A stretch of DNA of 64,000 nt from contig JAAXCX010000008.1 in assembly GCA_013036105.1 (NCBI GenBank), forward strand, positions 55,947 to 119,946, read 5' to 3'. Of the stretch, positions 17,150-27,781 are shown in pieces; within the stretch, counting starts at the first letter, position 1; each line of letters begins with the position of its first letter. The position numbers were made by a program, and so were the translations under genes. The notes under the pieces are model-generated. The model saw nothing but the letters and a program-made list of their open reading frames with translations. It was not told the origin of the DNA and ran no database searches. Source of the DNA: Vulcanimicrobiota bacterium. GTDB lineage: Bacteria > Vulcanimicrobiota > Vulcanimicrobiia > Vulcanimicrobiales > Vulcanimicrobiaceae.

Positions 17150-17757
17150 AAGCGTTTGCCGTCATACGCCAACGAGCGTGCTTTGAAAGGAACGCGCGCG
17201 ATGTCTTCAGCCACGACCTTTCCGTCGCGCGCGTCCACGCGCGTGAGGAAGTAGTCGTCGGTTTCTTCATCCTCGGTGGTCATCAGATAAAAACATCCGT
17301 TCACGATAACCTGTCCGCAGATATCGTGCGGCGCAAGTATCGGCTTTCCGAAATGTCCGTCGTCGTCGACCGAAATGATTTGGCGGTTGTAGAACTGGCT
17401 GACATAGAGCAGATCGCCGTCGTAGCCCAAATACGAACCCGTGTCGCCGGGGCACGCGATCGCGCCCTCTTTCTTAAATCCGTGACCGGGAATGAATTTC
17501 TTGATGATGCGATGGTCCTCTTCGGTTTCGCTCACGACCACGCGAAACTCGTCGCCGACGGCCACCATACCGTACGGCTTCCCGGGAGCCTGCACTTCTT
17601 CGCGGACCGTCCACGTATGCGGATCGATCGCGTAGAGGCGCGACGTTTCGAGCGAACCCATCCACAGCAGCTCGCCGTCAAACGCAAGCGACTGCGGGCG
17701 CGGAGCCGGCGAAGGCCGCCGCGCGACTTCTTCTATAGTTTCGATGGTGGTCTCCAT
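17086..17757 (-). CDS. Beta-propeller-type protein, unknown function
   Basis: The 223-residue cytosolic product has repeated motifs LAFDGELLWMGS, LYAIDPHTWTV, YDGDLLYVSQFYNRQI, CFYLMTT and LAYDGKRFW. These are short four-stranded blades like those of glutamine cyclotransferase or YncE-like propellers. It lacks a signal peptide. The ATG at 17757 overlaps the glutamate dehydrogenase stop by one base (TAATG), so the two are coupled. It overlaps the DapA-family gene by up to 64 bases depending on that gene's start. The function is not recognisable. Confidence 0.7.
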   Translation of the reverse strand: METTIETIEEVARRPSPAPRPQSLAFDGELLWMGSLETSRLYAIDPHTWTVREEVQAPGKPYGMVAVGDEFRVVVSETEEDHRIIKKFIPGHGFKKEGAIACPGDTGSYLGYDGDLLYVSQFYNRQIISVDDDGHFGKPILAPHDICGQVIVNGCFYLMTTEDEETDDYFLTRVDARDGKVVAEDIARVPFKARSLAYDGKRFWTNHREKHEIVAFAASIPQR

Positions 17758-19028
17758 TACGGATAGAGTCCGCGGAGTTTGGTCGCCTCGGCGACTCGCG
17801 CAACCGCGACGGCATAGGCGCCGCGGCGCATATCGATGCCGTGCCGCTTTGCCTGTTCGTGCGTTTCCCGAAACGCACGAGTCATTTTGCGTTTGAGGCG
17901 TTCGTTGATCTCGTCCTCTTCCCAGAAGTTTTCTTGGAGATCCTGAACCCATTCGAAATACGAAACGCTCACGCCGCCGGCATTGGCCAAAATGTCGGGC
18001 AGCACCATGATGCCGCGTTCGAAGAGAATCGCATCCGCATCGGGCATCGTCGGTCCGTTGGCCGCTTCCGCCACGATCTTCGCGCGAATGCGCGGAGCGT
18101 TCTCTTTGGTAATCACTTTTTCGAGCGCCGCCGGCACAAGCACGTCGCAATCGTATTCGAGCACTTCTTTGTTGTTGATACGGTCGCCGCCGGTGAATCC
18201 GACCACGGAACCCGTCTCGGCTTTGTGCGCCATGATACCGGCCACATCCAGACCCTCGGAATTGGCGACGCCGCCTTTTGAATCCGTAACCGCGACGATC
18301 TTGTAGCCGCGCTGCGACATCAATTCCGCGGCGTACATGCCCGCGTTTCCAAAGCCTTGCACGGCGACAGTGGCGCCTTCGATCGTCAAGCCGAGCGTTT
18401 GCATCGCCTCATCGACCACGAAGAGACAGCCGCGCGCGGTCGCTTTATCGCGCCCAAGCGATCCGCCGATCGCGATCGGCTTACCCGTCACGACGCCGGG
18501 TACCGAGTAGCCCTTCTGCATCGAAAACGTGTCCATGATCCACGCCATAATCTGCGGCGTCGTGTAGACGTCGGGTGCGGGAATATCTTTTTCGGGACCG
18601 ATGATGATCGAGATTTCGCTCGTAAAACGCCGCGTGAGATTCTCCAACTCTTGCATGGACATGGTGCGCGGGTCGCAGATAACGCCGCCCTTGGCTCCGC
18701 CGAACGGGATATTCACGAGCGCGCACTTCCACGTCATCCACATCGCCAGCGCTTTGACTTCATCCAGCGTCACATCAGGATGAAACCGGATTCCGCCCTT
18801 AGTCGGCCCGCGCGACATATTGTGCTGCACGCGAAAGCCCTTGAAAATCTTCGTGGTATTGCTATCCATGCGCACGGGCACGGAGACTTCCAGAATGCGC
18901 TTGGGCTCGCGCAGAAATCCGTGCATCGATTCGTTTAAGCCGATCAGCTGCGCGACGTCGTCGAGCTGCTCTTGCGCCATCTGCCACACATTGACTGATG
19001 ACGCAACGGCGGAAAGATCCAAGGTCAT
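17757..19028 (-). CDS. gdhA: Glu/Leu/Phe/Val dehydrogenase, probable glutamate dehydrogenase
   Basis: The 423-residue enzyme interconverts glutamate and 2-oxoglutarate plus ammonia. GPTKGGIRFHPDV, the catalytic Lys in IPFGGAKGGVICDP, PAPDVYT and the nucleotide-binding VAVQGFGNAG are all present. Length and motifs fit the catabolic NAD-type hexameric group, although leucine dehydrogenases are related. It lies 19 bases after the zinc-ribbon membrane protein gene and is coupled to the propeller gene behind it. Confidence 0.92.
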   Translation of the reverse strand: MTLDLSAVASSVNVWQMAQEQLDDVAQLIGLNESMHGFLREPKRILEVSVPVRMDSNTTKIFKGFRVQHNMSRGPTKGGIRFHPDVTLDEVKALAMWMTWKCALVNIPFGGAKGGVICDPRTMSMQELENLTRRFTSEISIIIGPEKDIPAPDVYTTPQIMAWIMDTFSMQKGYSVPGVVTGKPIAIGGSLGRDKATARGCLFVVDEAMQTLGLTIEGATVAVQGFGNAGMYAAELMSQRGYKIVAVTDSKGGVANSEGLDVAGIMAHKAETGSVVGFTGGDRINNKEVLEYDCDVLVPAALEKVITKENAPRIRAKIVAEAANGPTMPDADAILFERGIMVLPDILANAGGVSVSYFEWVQDLQENFWEEDEINERLKRKMTRAFRETHEQAKRHGIDMRRGAYAVAVARVAEATKLRGLYP

Positions 19029-19047
19029 GCTTTTAGAGCCTCCAGAA

Positions 19048-19284
19048 TTAGTGCGCGTGCGCGCAACGTCCGCAATACCAAACGACCGCGCCTTCGACCG
19101 TCACCGGAACCATGTGCTCGCGCACGCCGCGCCGGCCGCACCGCGCGCAAGAATACGTTTTGCCGATGGGGGCGGCCAGTTGCTTCTCACCGCGGGTCCA
19201 CACGTACGCGACCACGAGAATGACCGCGAGAACCACGAACGGAGCCCATGCGAAAAACTCGTTGATTGCCTGAGACGAAATCAT
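19048..19284 (-). CDS. Small membrane-anchored zinc-ribbon protein
   Basis: The 78-residue product has one N-terminal membrane helix (APFVVLAVILVVAYVW) followed by a cytosolic zinc ribbon with CARCGRRG and YCGRCAHAH, i.e. two CxxC knuckles. Such proteins are common but uncharacterised. It is the first gene after the 163-nt structured element and directly precedes gdhA. Confidence 0.75.
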   Translation of the reverse strand: MISSQAINEFFAWAPFVVLAVILVVAYVWTRGEKQLAAPIGKTYSCARCGRRGVREHMVPVTVEGAVVWYCGRCAHAH

Positions 19285-19336
19285 GCGAATCGGGGCTTTC
19301 GCTCACTCGACTTCGCTTTTCCTTGAAGGTGCTAGT

Positions 19337-19499
19337 GCCGGCGGAATGGCCGAGGTCCGCTAGGGAGACGTTTGCAAAAAACGTCCATGTTTTTTGCAAA
19401 CTCGGCTGATTTTTGAAGAAAACAAAGTTTTGAAACGGCCATCCATGGCCGGCTTCAAAAATCAGACGCTCCCTAGCGGACCTCGGCCATCCCGCCGGC
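19337..19499. repeat. Multi-arm structured element, copy 1
   Basis: A closing stem of 31 bp (19337-19367 with 19469-19499, one A-C mismatch) encloses two arms. Arm 2 is a perfect 13-bp hairpin (19370-19382 with 19389-19401) with loop GTCCAT. Arm 3 is a perfect 13-bp stem (19406-19418 with 19453-19465). It carries a small hairpin AAAAC-AAA-GTTTT (19419-19431), a GAA joiner and a 7-bp hairpin around CCATCCATGG (19436-19451). A second element with the same plan lies at 62706-62870. It fills most of the 217 bases between cheR and the zinc-ribbon gene. It may be a mobile palindromic repeat or a structured RNA, and I cannot match it to a named family. Confidence 0.85.
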
Positions 19500-19501
19500 C
19501 A

Positions 19502-20386
19502 TTAGCGCATTCGGCGGTAGATGGGGAAGACGTCGTCGACTTTTTTGAACGCACCTTCGTGCGGAGTCGAATGCAGCGACTCGGCCGAGCTCAAGCAGAT
19601 GAAGCCGAAGCGCGAGAGGCTCTGCAAAAACAAGTTGTGGACGCGGTATTGCAGCGTCTTATTGAACTGCGGCAAAACGCCGCGCGCGATGATGGCGTGA
19701 AATTCGTTGAGCGACGCGTCGGTAGCTAAGCTGTGTGTCGCGAAAATGAGGTTACGCTTGAGCGATTCGTTGAAGGTCACTTTGCCGTCGGCGTACTCGC
19801 AGAAATCCGAGGCGGACTTGCGGCCGCCGCTCAGCAGGTAGTCGTTGCAAAATTCCTCGTAGGAATGTACTTCGAAGACGCCTTCGCGCGCCTGCGCGAG
19901 CGCGAGATCGCTCAAGTCGGTCGCGTAAAGCATGCACCGATCCAGCAGCTCTTCTTCAAAAAGAATCGCCAGAATGGTGTAGACGTCTTCGCCCGTCGAA
20001 CACGCCGGAAACCAGAGCCGCGCGAACGAGTACGTCCGCAGAAACGTAACGACGCGCTGACGAATCGCGCGAAAATATTCGGGCGCGCGAAACAGCCGGT
20101 TCGTATTGGCGGACATCGCGAAAACGAAACGGCGCAGCGCCTCTTCGTCGTGCAGGAACCGTTCTTGCAGGCCGGAGATCGTCTCCACATTCTCGCCGCG
20201 CATGCGTTCGGCGACGCGCCGCTTGAGCGTCGCGGCGCTGTAGTCGCGAAAGTCGTAGCCGCGCCAACGCAGCATCGCCTCGAGCAAAAGCGAGAGCTCG
20301 ATGCTCGCCAATTCGTCCGCGTGACTCCGATCGGCGGCCGGCGGCGGTGCCGCCAGCCGCTCGTCGATGATCACCGGTTGAGCCAT
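19502..20386 (-). CDS. CheR-family methyltransferase
   Basis: The 294-residue protein has the CheR N-terminal helical domain ([18 protein letters not shown]) and the SAM-binding domain ([36 protein letters not shown]). CheR methylates glutamates on chemoreceptors. Here there is no receptor or CheB. Its start overlaps the end of the poly-HAMP kinase gene by 16 bases, suggesting that it modifies or works with that signalling protein, as in other CheR-linked hybrid kinases. The standard ACSTGEE motif has Asp for the second Glu. Confidence 0.82.
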   Translation of the reverse strand: MAQPVIIDERLAAPPPAADRSHADELASIELSLLLEAMLRWRGYDFRDYSAATLKRRVAERMRGENVETISGLQERFLHDEEALRRFVFAMSANTNRLFRAPEYFRAIRQRVVTFLRTYSFARLWFPACSTGEDVYTILAILFEEELLDRCMLYATDLSDLALAQAREGVFEVHSYEEFCNDYLLSGGRKSASDFCEYADGKVTFNESLKRNLIFATHSLATDASLNEFHAIIARGVLPQFNKTLQYRVHNLFLQSLSRFGFICLSSAESLHSTPHEGAFKKVDDVFPIYRRMR

Positions 20387-23300
20387 ACCCTCAGCAGCGA
20401 AATGAGCTGATCCATGTCCACCGGCTTACTGATGTACTCAGAAGCGCCGGCGGCAATCGAGCTCTCGCGGTCGCCTTTCATCGCCTTTGCCGTTAGCGCG
20501 ATTATCGGCAGGTTTTCGAAACGCGTATTCGACCGGATGCGGCGGATCGTTTCATACCCGTCCATCTCCGGCATCATGATGTCCATCAGGACGATGTCGA
20601 TCGACGGATCTTGCATCAGTTTGTCGATGCCTTCTTGGCCGCTCTCCGCACTGACCGGCACGAGGTGATGCGTCTCAAGCGCGGTGCTCAGCGCGTAGAT
20701 GTTGCGCGCGTCGTCGTCGACGATCAGCACCTTCTTGTTTTCGAGGGTCGCGGTGCCGAGCGGCGGGATGTCGCTGCTCCGTTTTGCCGCGGGCAAACGT
20801 GACTCGACCTGGTGCAAGAAGAATCGCGTTTCGTCGAGCAAGCGTTCGGGCGACAACGCATCTTTGACGATGACGGCTTCGCTCAGCTTGCTGAGTTTGG
20901 CTTCTTCTTGCCGTGAGAGGTCGCGGCCCGTGTAGACGACGATTGGCGTGCGCGCGTGTTCGGCTTGCATGCGAATGCGTTCGATCAATTGGTCTCCCGG
21001 AATATCGGGCAGGCCGAGGTCGACGACGATGCAGTCGAATTTGCCCGTGTTGAGCGCTTCGATCGCTTCGTCGCCCGAGCGCACCGCCGTGACCGACACC
21101 TCGCCGCTCCCGATGAGATTGACCATCGCGTTGAGCTGCGTGATATCGTCTTCGATGACAAGCAGATTCTTCGTGCGCCGGTCCGCGAAGCCGAGCAGGT
21201 TATCGAAGGTTTCGGTTAAGGCTTCCTCGGTAACCGGTTTGCGCAGGTGGGCAATGGCGCCCGCATCCAACGCGCGCTGCCATTGCTCTTCGCCGGAGAT
21301 CACGTGCACCGGGATGTTCGCGGTCGACGGATCGTGCTTGAGGTCGGCCAGAAGTTTCCAGCCGTCGACGTCGGGCAGGCCGATGTCGAGCGTGATTGCA
21401 TCGGGCAAGTATTTTCTCGCGGCAATCACGCCATCGGCCCCGCTGAGCGCGACGACGGCTTTAAATCCGCGGTCGCGCGCCAGGCCCAGCAGAATCCGCG
21501 CGAAGATCGCGTCGTCTTCGATGATCAGCAACACCCTGTCGGTGCTCTCGATCCTGTCGCGATCGTCGGCGATCGCTTCGAGCGAGGGCGACATTTCCAG
21601 CGTGCGCGCCGGCGTGGTGTCGCGCGGCTCCGGTCCTTCCTGGCGCACCTGATGGGCCTCGCCGATCATGCCGAACGGCCGCATCATCGTGGGACCCGCA
21701 ATACGTTCGGCCGGATGGTAGAACGTAAAGGTGCTGCCTTCGCCGATCGTACTTTCGACGCCGATCTCGCCGCCGAGCAGGCCGGCGATTTCACGACTGA
21801 TCGCCAAGCCGAGGCCGGTGCCGCCGAACTTCCGCGACGTTCCCATGTCGGCTTGCTGGAATGCTTCGAAGATGACGTTGAACTTGTCGGGCGGAATGCC
21901 GATGCCGGTATCCGTCACCGCAAATGCGACCGCCGGGCCTTTGATCGAGCCGAGGCGGTGTTCCTGCAGCAGCGAGATTTCGAGAGTTACGCCTCCTTCG
22001 GTGGTGAATTTGAACGCGTTGGAGAGCAAGTTCTTGAGAATCTGCTGCAGGCGCGTTGCATCCGTAACGAGCTTTTCGGAAACGTCCTCGTGGCGTTTGA
22101 TCGTGAACTTGAGCGCTTTGTCGGCCGCCACCTGACTGAACGTGCGGGCGATGTCGTCCTCGATCGATTGGAACGGCACGTCCTGCAGATCGATCGACGT
22201 GGTACCCGATTCGATCTTCGAGAGGTCGAGGATGTCGTTGATGAGGGTCAGCAAATCGGTACCTGCCGCGCGAATCGTCTGCGCGAACTCGATCTGCTTG
22301 TTCGTCATGTTGCCTTCGGGGTTGTCCGCGAGCTGCTTGGAAAGAATGAGCAGCGAGTTCAACGGCGTGCGCAACTCGTGCGACATGTTGGCCAAGAACT
22401 GCGACTTGTATTTCGAAGTAAGCGCGAGCTGTTCGGCCTTCTTTTCGAGTTCTTGGCGCGCTTCGTCGATTTCGCGCGTGCGGCGTTCGATTTCTTCGTT
22501 CCGCTCTTGCAGAAGGCGCGAACGCTCTTCCAATTCGTCGTTGGTCTGCTGCAGTTCCATCTGCTGGCTCTGCAGTTCGTTGGTCAGCGCCTGCGACTGC
22601 TTGAGCAGTTCTTCGGTGCGCATCGTCGCGCCGATCGTGTTCAGAATAACGCCGACCGACTCGGTCAACTGATCGAAGAATTGCAGCTGCGTCTCGTTGA
22701 ACCGCTCGGTCGAAGCCAGCTCGATGACCGCTTTGACCTCGCCTTCGAAAAGCACCGGCAGCACGATGAGTGCGAGGGGCTTGGTTTCCCCTAAGCCCGA
22801 GCCGATCGCCATGTAATCCGGCGGAACTTCGCTCAAAAGAATGCGCTGACGCTCAACCAGACACTGGCCAACCAGCCCTTCGCCTTCGCGAATCGTACGC
22901 TGAGCGGCTTTTTTCTTACTGATCGCGTAGCTCGCCATCAGGCGCAGCGTCTGCTCGTCGCCGATCGGTTCGTTCACGTAAAACGCGCCCGAATAGGCGT
23001 TGACCAGCGGCGCGATCTCCGAAATGATCATGCGGCTGACGGTCTTGGTGTCGCGCTGACCTTGCAGCATGGCAGTGAACCGCGCGACGTTGGTCTTGAG
23101 CCAGTCCTGATCGGTATTCTTGCGCGTGGTGTCGCGCAGGTTCTGAATCATTTCGTTGACGTTGCGCGTGAGTTCGGCGACTTCGCCGCGCGCTTCGACT
23201 TGCACGGCTCGTGAAAGGTCGCCCTTCGTCACCGCGGTCGCGACTTCGCCGATGGCACGAATCTGCGACGTCAATTGCGCCGCCAACTGATTGACGGAGT

Positions 23301-26172
23301 CCGTGAGGTCGCGCCAGAGGCCGGCAGCGCCCGGAACCTGCGCCTGTCCGCCGAGTTTTCCTTCGAAACCGACTTCGCGCGCAACCGTCGTCACCTGGTC
23401 GGCGAACGTCGCCAGCGTATCGATCATGAAGTTGATCGTGTCGGCGAGACGCGCAATCTCGCCTTTGGCTTCCAGCGTGAGTTTACGTTTGAGATCGCCG
23501 TTGGCGACCGACGTCACGACCTGCGCGATGCCGCGCACCTGGTTCGTCAAGTTGGCGGCCATGAAGTTTACGTTATCGGTGAGGTCTTTCCACGTGCCGC
23601 TGACGCCTGGGACCTGCGCCTGTCCGCCCAGTTTTCCTTCGGAGCCGACTTCGCGCGCGACACGCGTGACTTCCGAAGCGAATGCGTTGAGCTGATCGAC
23701 CATCGTGTTGATCGTGTCTTTGAGTTCGAGAATCTCGCCGCGCACGTCAACGGTGATCTTCTTTGAAAGATCGCCGAGCGCGACGGCCGTCGTCACTTTG
23801 GCGATGTTGCGGACCTGCGAGGTCAGATTCGAAGCCATCGTGTTTACGGAGTCGGTCAAGTCTTTCCACGTGCCGGCAACGCCGCGCACGAACGCCTGTC
23901 CGCCCAAACGGCCTTCGGAACCGACTTCACGCGCGACGCGCGTGACTTCCGATGCGAACGCGTTGAGCTGGTCGACCATCGTGTTAATCGTGTTTTTCAG
24001 TTCGAGGATTTCGCCGCGCACGTCGACCGTGATCTTCTTCGAAAGATCGCCGTTCGCTACGGCGGTCGTTACTTCGGCGATGTTACGAACTTGGTTCGTG
24101 AGGTTCGACGCCATCGAGTTGACCGAGAGCGTCAAATCTTTCCAGGTTCCGCTGACACCGGCCACCTCAGCCTGACCGCCCAGTTTACCTTCGGAACCGA
24201 CTTCGCGCGCGACGCGCGTGACTTCCGACGCGAACGCGTTGAGCTGATCGACCATCGTATTGATCGTGTTTTTCAGTTCGAGAATTTCGCCGCGCACGTC
24301 CACCGTGATCTTCTTCGAAAGATCGCCCTTGGCGACGGCGGTGGTGACTTCGGCGATGTTACGCACCTGCGACGTGAGGTTCGAAGCCATGAAGTTCACG
24401 GACTCGGTCAAATCGCGCCACGTGCCGCTCACGCCGGCAACCTGCGCCTGGCCGCCCAGTTTACCTTCGGAACCGACTTCTCGCGCGACGCGCGTCACCT
24501 CGCCGGCGAATGCGTTCAGCTGGTCGACCATCGTGTTGATCGTGTTTTTTAGTTCGAGAATTTCGCCGCGCACGTCGACCGTGATCTTGCGCGAGAGATC
24601 TCCTTTGGCCACGGCGGTCGTGACGTCGGCGATGTTACGCACCTGCGAAGTCAGGTTCGAAGCCATCCGGTTCACGGAGTCGGTCAAATCTTTCCACGTG
24701 CCGCTGACGCCTTTGACGTCGGCCTGGCCGCCGAGTTTGCCTTCGGAACCGACTTCGCGCGCGACGCGCGTCACCTCGCCGGCGAACGCATTGAGCTGGT
24801 CGACCATCGTGTTGATGGTGTTTTTGAGTTCGAGAATTTCGCCGCGGACGCTGACGGTAATCTTACGTGAAAGATCGCCTTTGGCCACGGCGGTCGTAAC
24901 GTCGGCGATGTTACGCACTTGCGACGTCAGGTTGGCCGCCATGAAGTTCACCGACTCGGTGAGATCTTTCCAGGTGCCGCTAACGCCGGCAACCTGCGCC
25001 TGACCGCCGAGGATGCCTTCCGAGCCGACTTCGCGAGCAACGCGCGTCACTTCGGACGCGAACGCGTTGAGCTGGTCGACCATCGTGTTAATCGTGTTTT
25101 TCAGCTCGAGGATTTCGCCGCGCACGTCAACGGTGATTTTTTTCGACAGGTCGCCCTTGGCGACGGCGGTCGTGACTTCGGCGATGTTGCGAACTTGCGA
25201 CGTCAGGTTCGAGGCCATGAAGTTCACCGACTCGGTGAGGTCTTTCCACGTGCCGCTGACGCCTTGCACCTCGGCCTGGCCGCCGAGTTTACCTTCGGAT
25301 CCGACTTCGCGCGCAACACGCGTCACTTCGGAAGCAAACGCGTTTAGCTGATCGACCATCGTGTTGATCGTGTTTTTGAGTTCGAGAATTTCGCCGGCGG
25401 CTTCGACCGCGATCTTGCGCGAGAGGTCGCCCTTGGCGACGGCGGTCGTCACGTCGGCGATGTTACGCACCTGCGACGTCAGGTTACCGGCCATCGTGTT
25501 GACGGAGTCGGTTAAATCTTTCCACGTACCGGCAACGCCTTTGACGCTGGCTTGTCCGCCGAGTTTTCCTTCGGAGCCGACTTCGCGCGCGACGCGCGTC
25601 ACTTCGGATGCAAACGAATTCAGCTGATCGACCATTGCGTTAATCAACCGGGCAGACCGCAGAAACTCGCCGCGCAGCGGACGGCCGTCGATATCCACGG
25701 GAATCCGCTGTCCCAGATCGCCCTGGGCGACCGAACCGAGAACTCGGTTCGTTTCAGCCATCGGCGCCGTCAGGTCGTCAATCAGGTGGTTGTAAGCGTC
25801 GACTTGCACTTTCCAGCTGCCCGTCGCTTCAGGCAGCTGCGCGCGTTCGTTGACGCGGCCGTCGCGTCCGACGACGCGGCTAACGCGCATGATCTCACGA
25901 AGCATGTGCTGTTTGAGCTGGACGCATGCGTTGAACGCCTCAGCCAGCTCGGCCTCAAGGCCGACGCCGCGCACCGGCAGACGGACGGCAAAGTTTCCAT
26001 CGCGGAAAGAACGCAGCGCATTGAGCAGCTTGCGGTCCAGAGCGGTGCCGTTAGCCGAATGCGAACCGGCGGCGCCGTTGGTAAGCGTCTTGCCGTTACG
26101 TGCCGGTTTCGAACGAGTTATTGTCGCCATATAATGAAAGTGCTCCGTGGTAGATGCGGCTGACTTCCTCAT
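20371..26172 (-). CDS. Cytosolic poly-HAMP hybrid histidine kinase with GAF and three receiver domains
   Basis: The 1,933-residue product has no membrane segment. Residues about 180-1020 are a tandem array of about nine 92-residue HAMP units ([20 protein letters not shown]). A GAF domain (about 1025-1180) and a coiled coil follow. Next comes the kinase core, with its H-box [20 protein letters not shown] near 1266 and G boxes DTGIGIP and GTGLGLAIS. Three receivers (about 1545, 1672 and 1812 onward) have phospho-Asp in [16 protein letters not shown] and [11 protein letters not shown]. The plan resembles group III fungal osmosensing kinases and soil-bacterial relatives. The start could also be the ATG at 26130. 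It is operonic with cheR. Confidence 0.9.
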   Translation of the reverse strand: MRKSAASTTEHFHYMATITRSKPARNGKTLTNGAAGSHSANGTALDRKLLNALRSFRDGNFAVRLPVRGVGLEAELAEAFNACVQLKQHMLREIMRVSRVVGRDGRVNERAQLPEATGSWKVQVDAYNHLIDDLTAPMAETNRVLGSVAQGDLGQRIPVDIDGRPLRGEFLRSARLINAMVDQLNSFASEVTRVAREVGSEGKLGGQASVKGVAGTWKDLTDSVNTMAGNLTSQVRNIADVTTAVAKGDLSRKIAVEAAGEILELKNTINTMVDQLNAFASEVTRVAREVGSEGKLGGQAEVQGVSGTWKDLTESVNFMASNLTSQVRNIAEVTTAVAKGDLSKKITVDVRGEILELKNTINTMVDQLNAFASEVTRVAREVGSEGILGGQAQVAGVSGTWKDLTESVNFMAANLTSQVRNIADVTTAVAKGDLSRKITVSVRGEILELKNTINTMVDQLNAFAGEVTRVAREVGSEGKLGGQADVKGVSGTWKDLTDSVNRMASNLTSQVRNIADVTTAVAKGDLSRKITVDVRGEILELKNTINTMVDQLNAFAGEVTRVAREVGSEGKLGGQAQVAGVSGTWRDLTESVNFMASNLTSQVRNIAEVTTAVAKGDLSKKITVDVRGEILELKNTINTMVDQLNAFASEVTRVAREVGSEGKLGGQAEVAGVSGTWKDLTLSVNSMASNLTNQVRNIAEVTTAVANGDLSKKITVDVRGEILELKNTINTMVDQLNAFASEVTRVAREVGSEGRLGGQAFVRGVAGTWKDLTDSVNTMASNLTSQVRNIAKVTTAVALGDLSKKITVDVRGEILELKDTINTMVDQLNAFASEVTRVAREVGSEGKLGGQAQVPGVSGTWKDLTDNVNFMAANLTNQVRGIAQVVTSVANGDLKRKLTLEAKGEIARLADTINFMIDTLATFADQVTTVAREVGFEGKLGGQAQVPGAAGLWRDLTDSVNQLAAQLTSQIRAIGEVATAVTKGDLSRAVQVEARGEVAELTRNVNEMIQNLRDTTRKNTDQDWLKTNVARFTAMLQGQRDTKTVSRMIISEIAPLVNAYSGAFYVNEPIGDEQTLRLMASYAISKKKAAQRTIREGEGLVGQCLVERQRILLSEVPPDYMAIGSGLGETKPLALIVLPVLFEGEVKAVIELASTERFNETQLQFFDQLTESVGVILNTIGATMRTEELLKQSQALTNELQSQQMELQQTNDELEERSRLLQERNEEIERRTREIDEARQELEKKAEQLALTSKYKSQFLANMSHELRTPLNSLLILSKQLADNPEGNMTNKQIEFAQTIRAAGTDLLTLINDILDLSKIESGTTSIDLQDVPFQSIEDDIARTFSQVAADKALKFTIKRHEDVSEKLVTDATRLQQILKNLLSNAFKFTTEGGVTLEISLLQEHRLGSIKGPAVAFAVTDTGIGIPPDKFNVIFEAFQQADMGTSRKFGGTGLGLAISREIAGLLGGEIGVESTIGEGSTFTFYHPAERIAGPTMMRPFGMIGEAHQVRQEGPEPRDTTPARTLEMSPSLEAIADDRDRIESTDRVLLIIEDDAIFARILLGLARDRGFKAVVALSGADGVIAARKYLPDAITLDIGLPDVDGWKLLADLKHDPSTANIPVHVISGEEQWQRALDAGAIAHLRKPVTEEALTETFDNLLGFADRRTKNLLVIEDDITQLNAMVNLIGSGEVSVTAVRSGDEAIEALNTGKFDCIVVDLGLPDIPGDQLIERIRMQAEHARTPIVVYTGRDLSRQEEAKLSKLSEAVIVKDALSPERLLDETRFFLHQVESRLPAAKRSSDIPPLGTATLENKKVLIVDDDARNIYALSTALETHHLVPVSAESGQEGIDKLMQDPSIDIVLMDIMMPEMDGYETIRRIRSNTRFENLPIIALTAKAMKGDRESSIAAGASEYISKPVDMDQLISLLRVWLNR
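23120..25640 (-). repeat. Tandem 276-bp coding repeats (HAMP array)
   Basis: The sequence around GACCATCGTGTTGATCGTG recurs every 276 bases (for example near 25353, 25077, 24801, 24525, 24247, 23971 and 23695). Each 276-base unit is one 92-codon HAMP module. The high nucleotide identity between units points to recent duplication or conversion and predicts copy-number variation between strains. Confidence 0.88.
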
Positions 26173-26221
26173 TGCCCGATTCGTCCTTTGCCAAACTTGG
26201 GCTTGCCAGGTTTAGCAAGCG

Positions 26222-27781
26222 GTGGCCTCGGGCAGAACCGAGGCATGCCGGGCACGTATGCTTGAGCGCGGCGACCTTGGCCATTCTCAGGCTCTCGAGC
26301 TGCTGGCGGATGCGAGCCGCCTCCTAGCCTCATCGCTTGAGTTATCGGCGACTCTGCCTCGCGTAGCGCAGCTTTGCGTCGAGCGCGTTGCCGACTACTG
26401 TGTCATTGCCGGGAGCGACCGCACCGACGAGGAGTTCTTCCATGAAGCCGGGCAGGGCAAGAAACTGCGGCTGCGCCGCGGTGACCGGGCGCAAATCGAG
26501 GCCGGCCTGAGATCGCGCGGGCACCAAAGCATTCTGGTCATTCCGCTGCCCGGACGCCACGGCGGCGGCGGGGTCTTCGTGCTGGCCGCCAAACAAGCCG
26601 GCCACTTTGACGACGCCAGCGGCAAAATCGCCGAGATTCTCGGCCTGCAGCTGGCCAATGCGCTCGACCAGGCTACACTGCTCGAACGAACGCACCACGT
26701 TGCCGACCGTCTTCAGCGGGCACTACTGCCGGCCAGTTTTCCGCGTGTGGCCGGAGGGCAGCTCGATGGGGCCTACCGCCCGGCCAGCGAGGAAGCCGAA
26801 GTGGGCGGTGACTGGTACGACGCCTTCGAACTCCCGGACCACCGCTTGGCCATTTCGATGGGTGACGTGGCCGGACACGGACTCGAGGCGGCAACGATCA
26901 TGGGCGAGGTGCGCATCGCCTTGCGCGCCGCCGCGGTCGGCGAGCGATCTCCGGCTGCCGTTTTAGAGCAAATCAACGGGGTGACGAACCTGCGCAGCGG
27001 CATCGGGATGGTCACGGCCATATTCGGTTATTACGATACGGTCAACCGCGAGCTAACCTATGCCGTAGCTGGACATCCCCCACCCGCACTGGTAGTTGAG
27101 GGGGCGTTTGCCGGTTATCTGCCGGGCGGCGGCGTGCCGCTGGGAATCGGTGATAACGTCGGCGCCCGCGACTGGGTGATCACGGTGCCTCCGCGCAGCT
27201 GGGTGATCTTTTACACCGACGGCATGACCGAGTACGAACGCGACGTGATCGCCGGCGAAGAACGGCTGCTCGAAGCCAGCGTGCGCGCCTGCGAATCCGA
27301 TCCCGAGAATCCGGCCATCGCGCTGCAAGAGCGCATCTTCAGCACGTCGGTCAATCGCGATGACGCCGCCACACTCGCGCTCTCGTGCTTCGACGGGCCA
27401 ATTCCAAAACGGATGGAATATTCCGCGATCCCGATGACTGCGCCGATCGTGCGCGCAATGGTCAACCGTTTTTGCGATCAGAACAGTATCTCTCCCGATC
27501 AGCGCTTTGCGCTGACCTCGGCGATCGGCGAAGCCGTCGCCAACGCCGTCGAGCATGCCTATCAAGGCGAGGACGCCGGCAAGTTTGAGCTGCGCCTGGA
27601 AGCGCAGAGCGACTGCATCACCGTCGACGTGGAAGATCGCGGACATTGGCGTCCGTTTCAGAAACGCGACGATCGCGGCCGCGGCATGGTGCTGATGCAC
27701 GAACTGATGGACCGCGTCCGCATCAATTCCACCCAGCACGGAACGTGCTTGAGCATGGTGCTTAACCGCGTGCCGGCCTAA
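26222..27781 (+). CDS. GAF-PP2C (SpoIIE) phosphatase fused to an anti-sigma-type HATPase
   Basis: The 519-residue protein has an N-terminal GAF-like region (about 20-160) and a SpoIIE/RsbU phosphatase domain. Its metal ligands lie in EVGGDWYDAF, SMGDVAGHGLEAA, YTDGMTEY and DDAATLAL. A C-terminal GHKL ATPase has the N-box EAVANAVEHAY and a G box region DRGHWRPF...DRGRGMVLMHEL. It thus joins a phosphatase and a kinase of partner switching in one chain. It is divergent from the poly-HAMP kinase with 49 bases between. Start is the GTG at 26222 or an ATG at 26258, neither with a strong ribosome site. Confidence 0.88.
   Translation: MASGRTEACRARMLERGDLGHSQALELLADASRLLASSLELSATLPRVAQLCVERVADYCVIAGSDRTDEEFFHEAGQGKKLRLRRGDRAQIEAGLRSRGHQSILVIPLPGRHGGGGVFVLAAKQAGHFDDASGKIAEILGLQLANALDQATLLERTHHVADRLQRALLPASFPRVAGGQLDGAYRPASEEAEVGGDWYDAFELPDHRLAISMGDVAGHGLEAATIMGEVRIALRAAAVGERSPAAVLEQINGVTNLRSGIGMVTAIFGYYDTVNRELTYAVAGHPPPALVVEGAFAGYLPGGGVPLGIGDNVGARDWVITVPPRSWVIFYTDGMTEYERDVIAGEERLLEASVRACESDPENPAIALQERIFSTSVNRDDAATLALSCFDGPIPKRMEYSAIPMTAPIVRAMVNRFCDQNSISPDQRFALTSAIGEAVANAVEHAYQGEDAGKFELRLEAQSDCITVDVEDRGHWRPFQKRDDRGRGMVLMHELMDRVRINSTQHGTCLSMVLNRVPA

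Noticed and set aside
21247..22794. Plus-strand frame of 515 codons opposite the hybrid kinase
   Set aside because: It mirrors the third-position GC bias of the kinase gene and has no recognisable domain or ribosome site.
23120..25640. Regular direct repeats that could suggest a CRISPR array or satellite
   Set aside because: The 276-bp period is in frame and encodes HAMP modules, and there are no short unique spacers.
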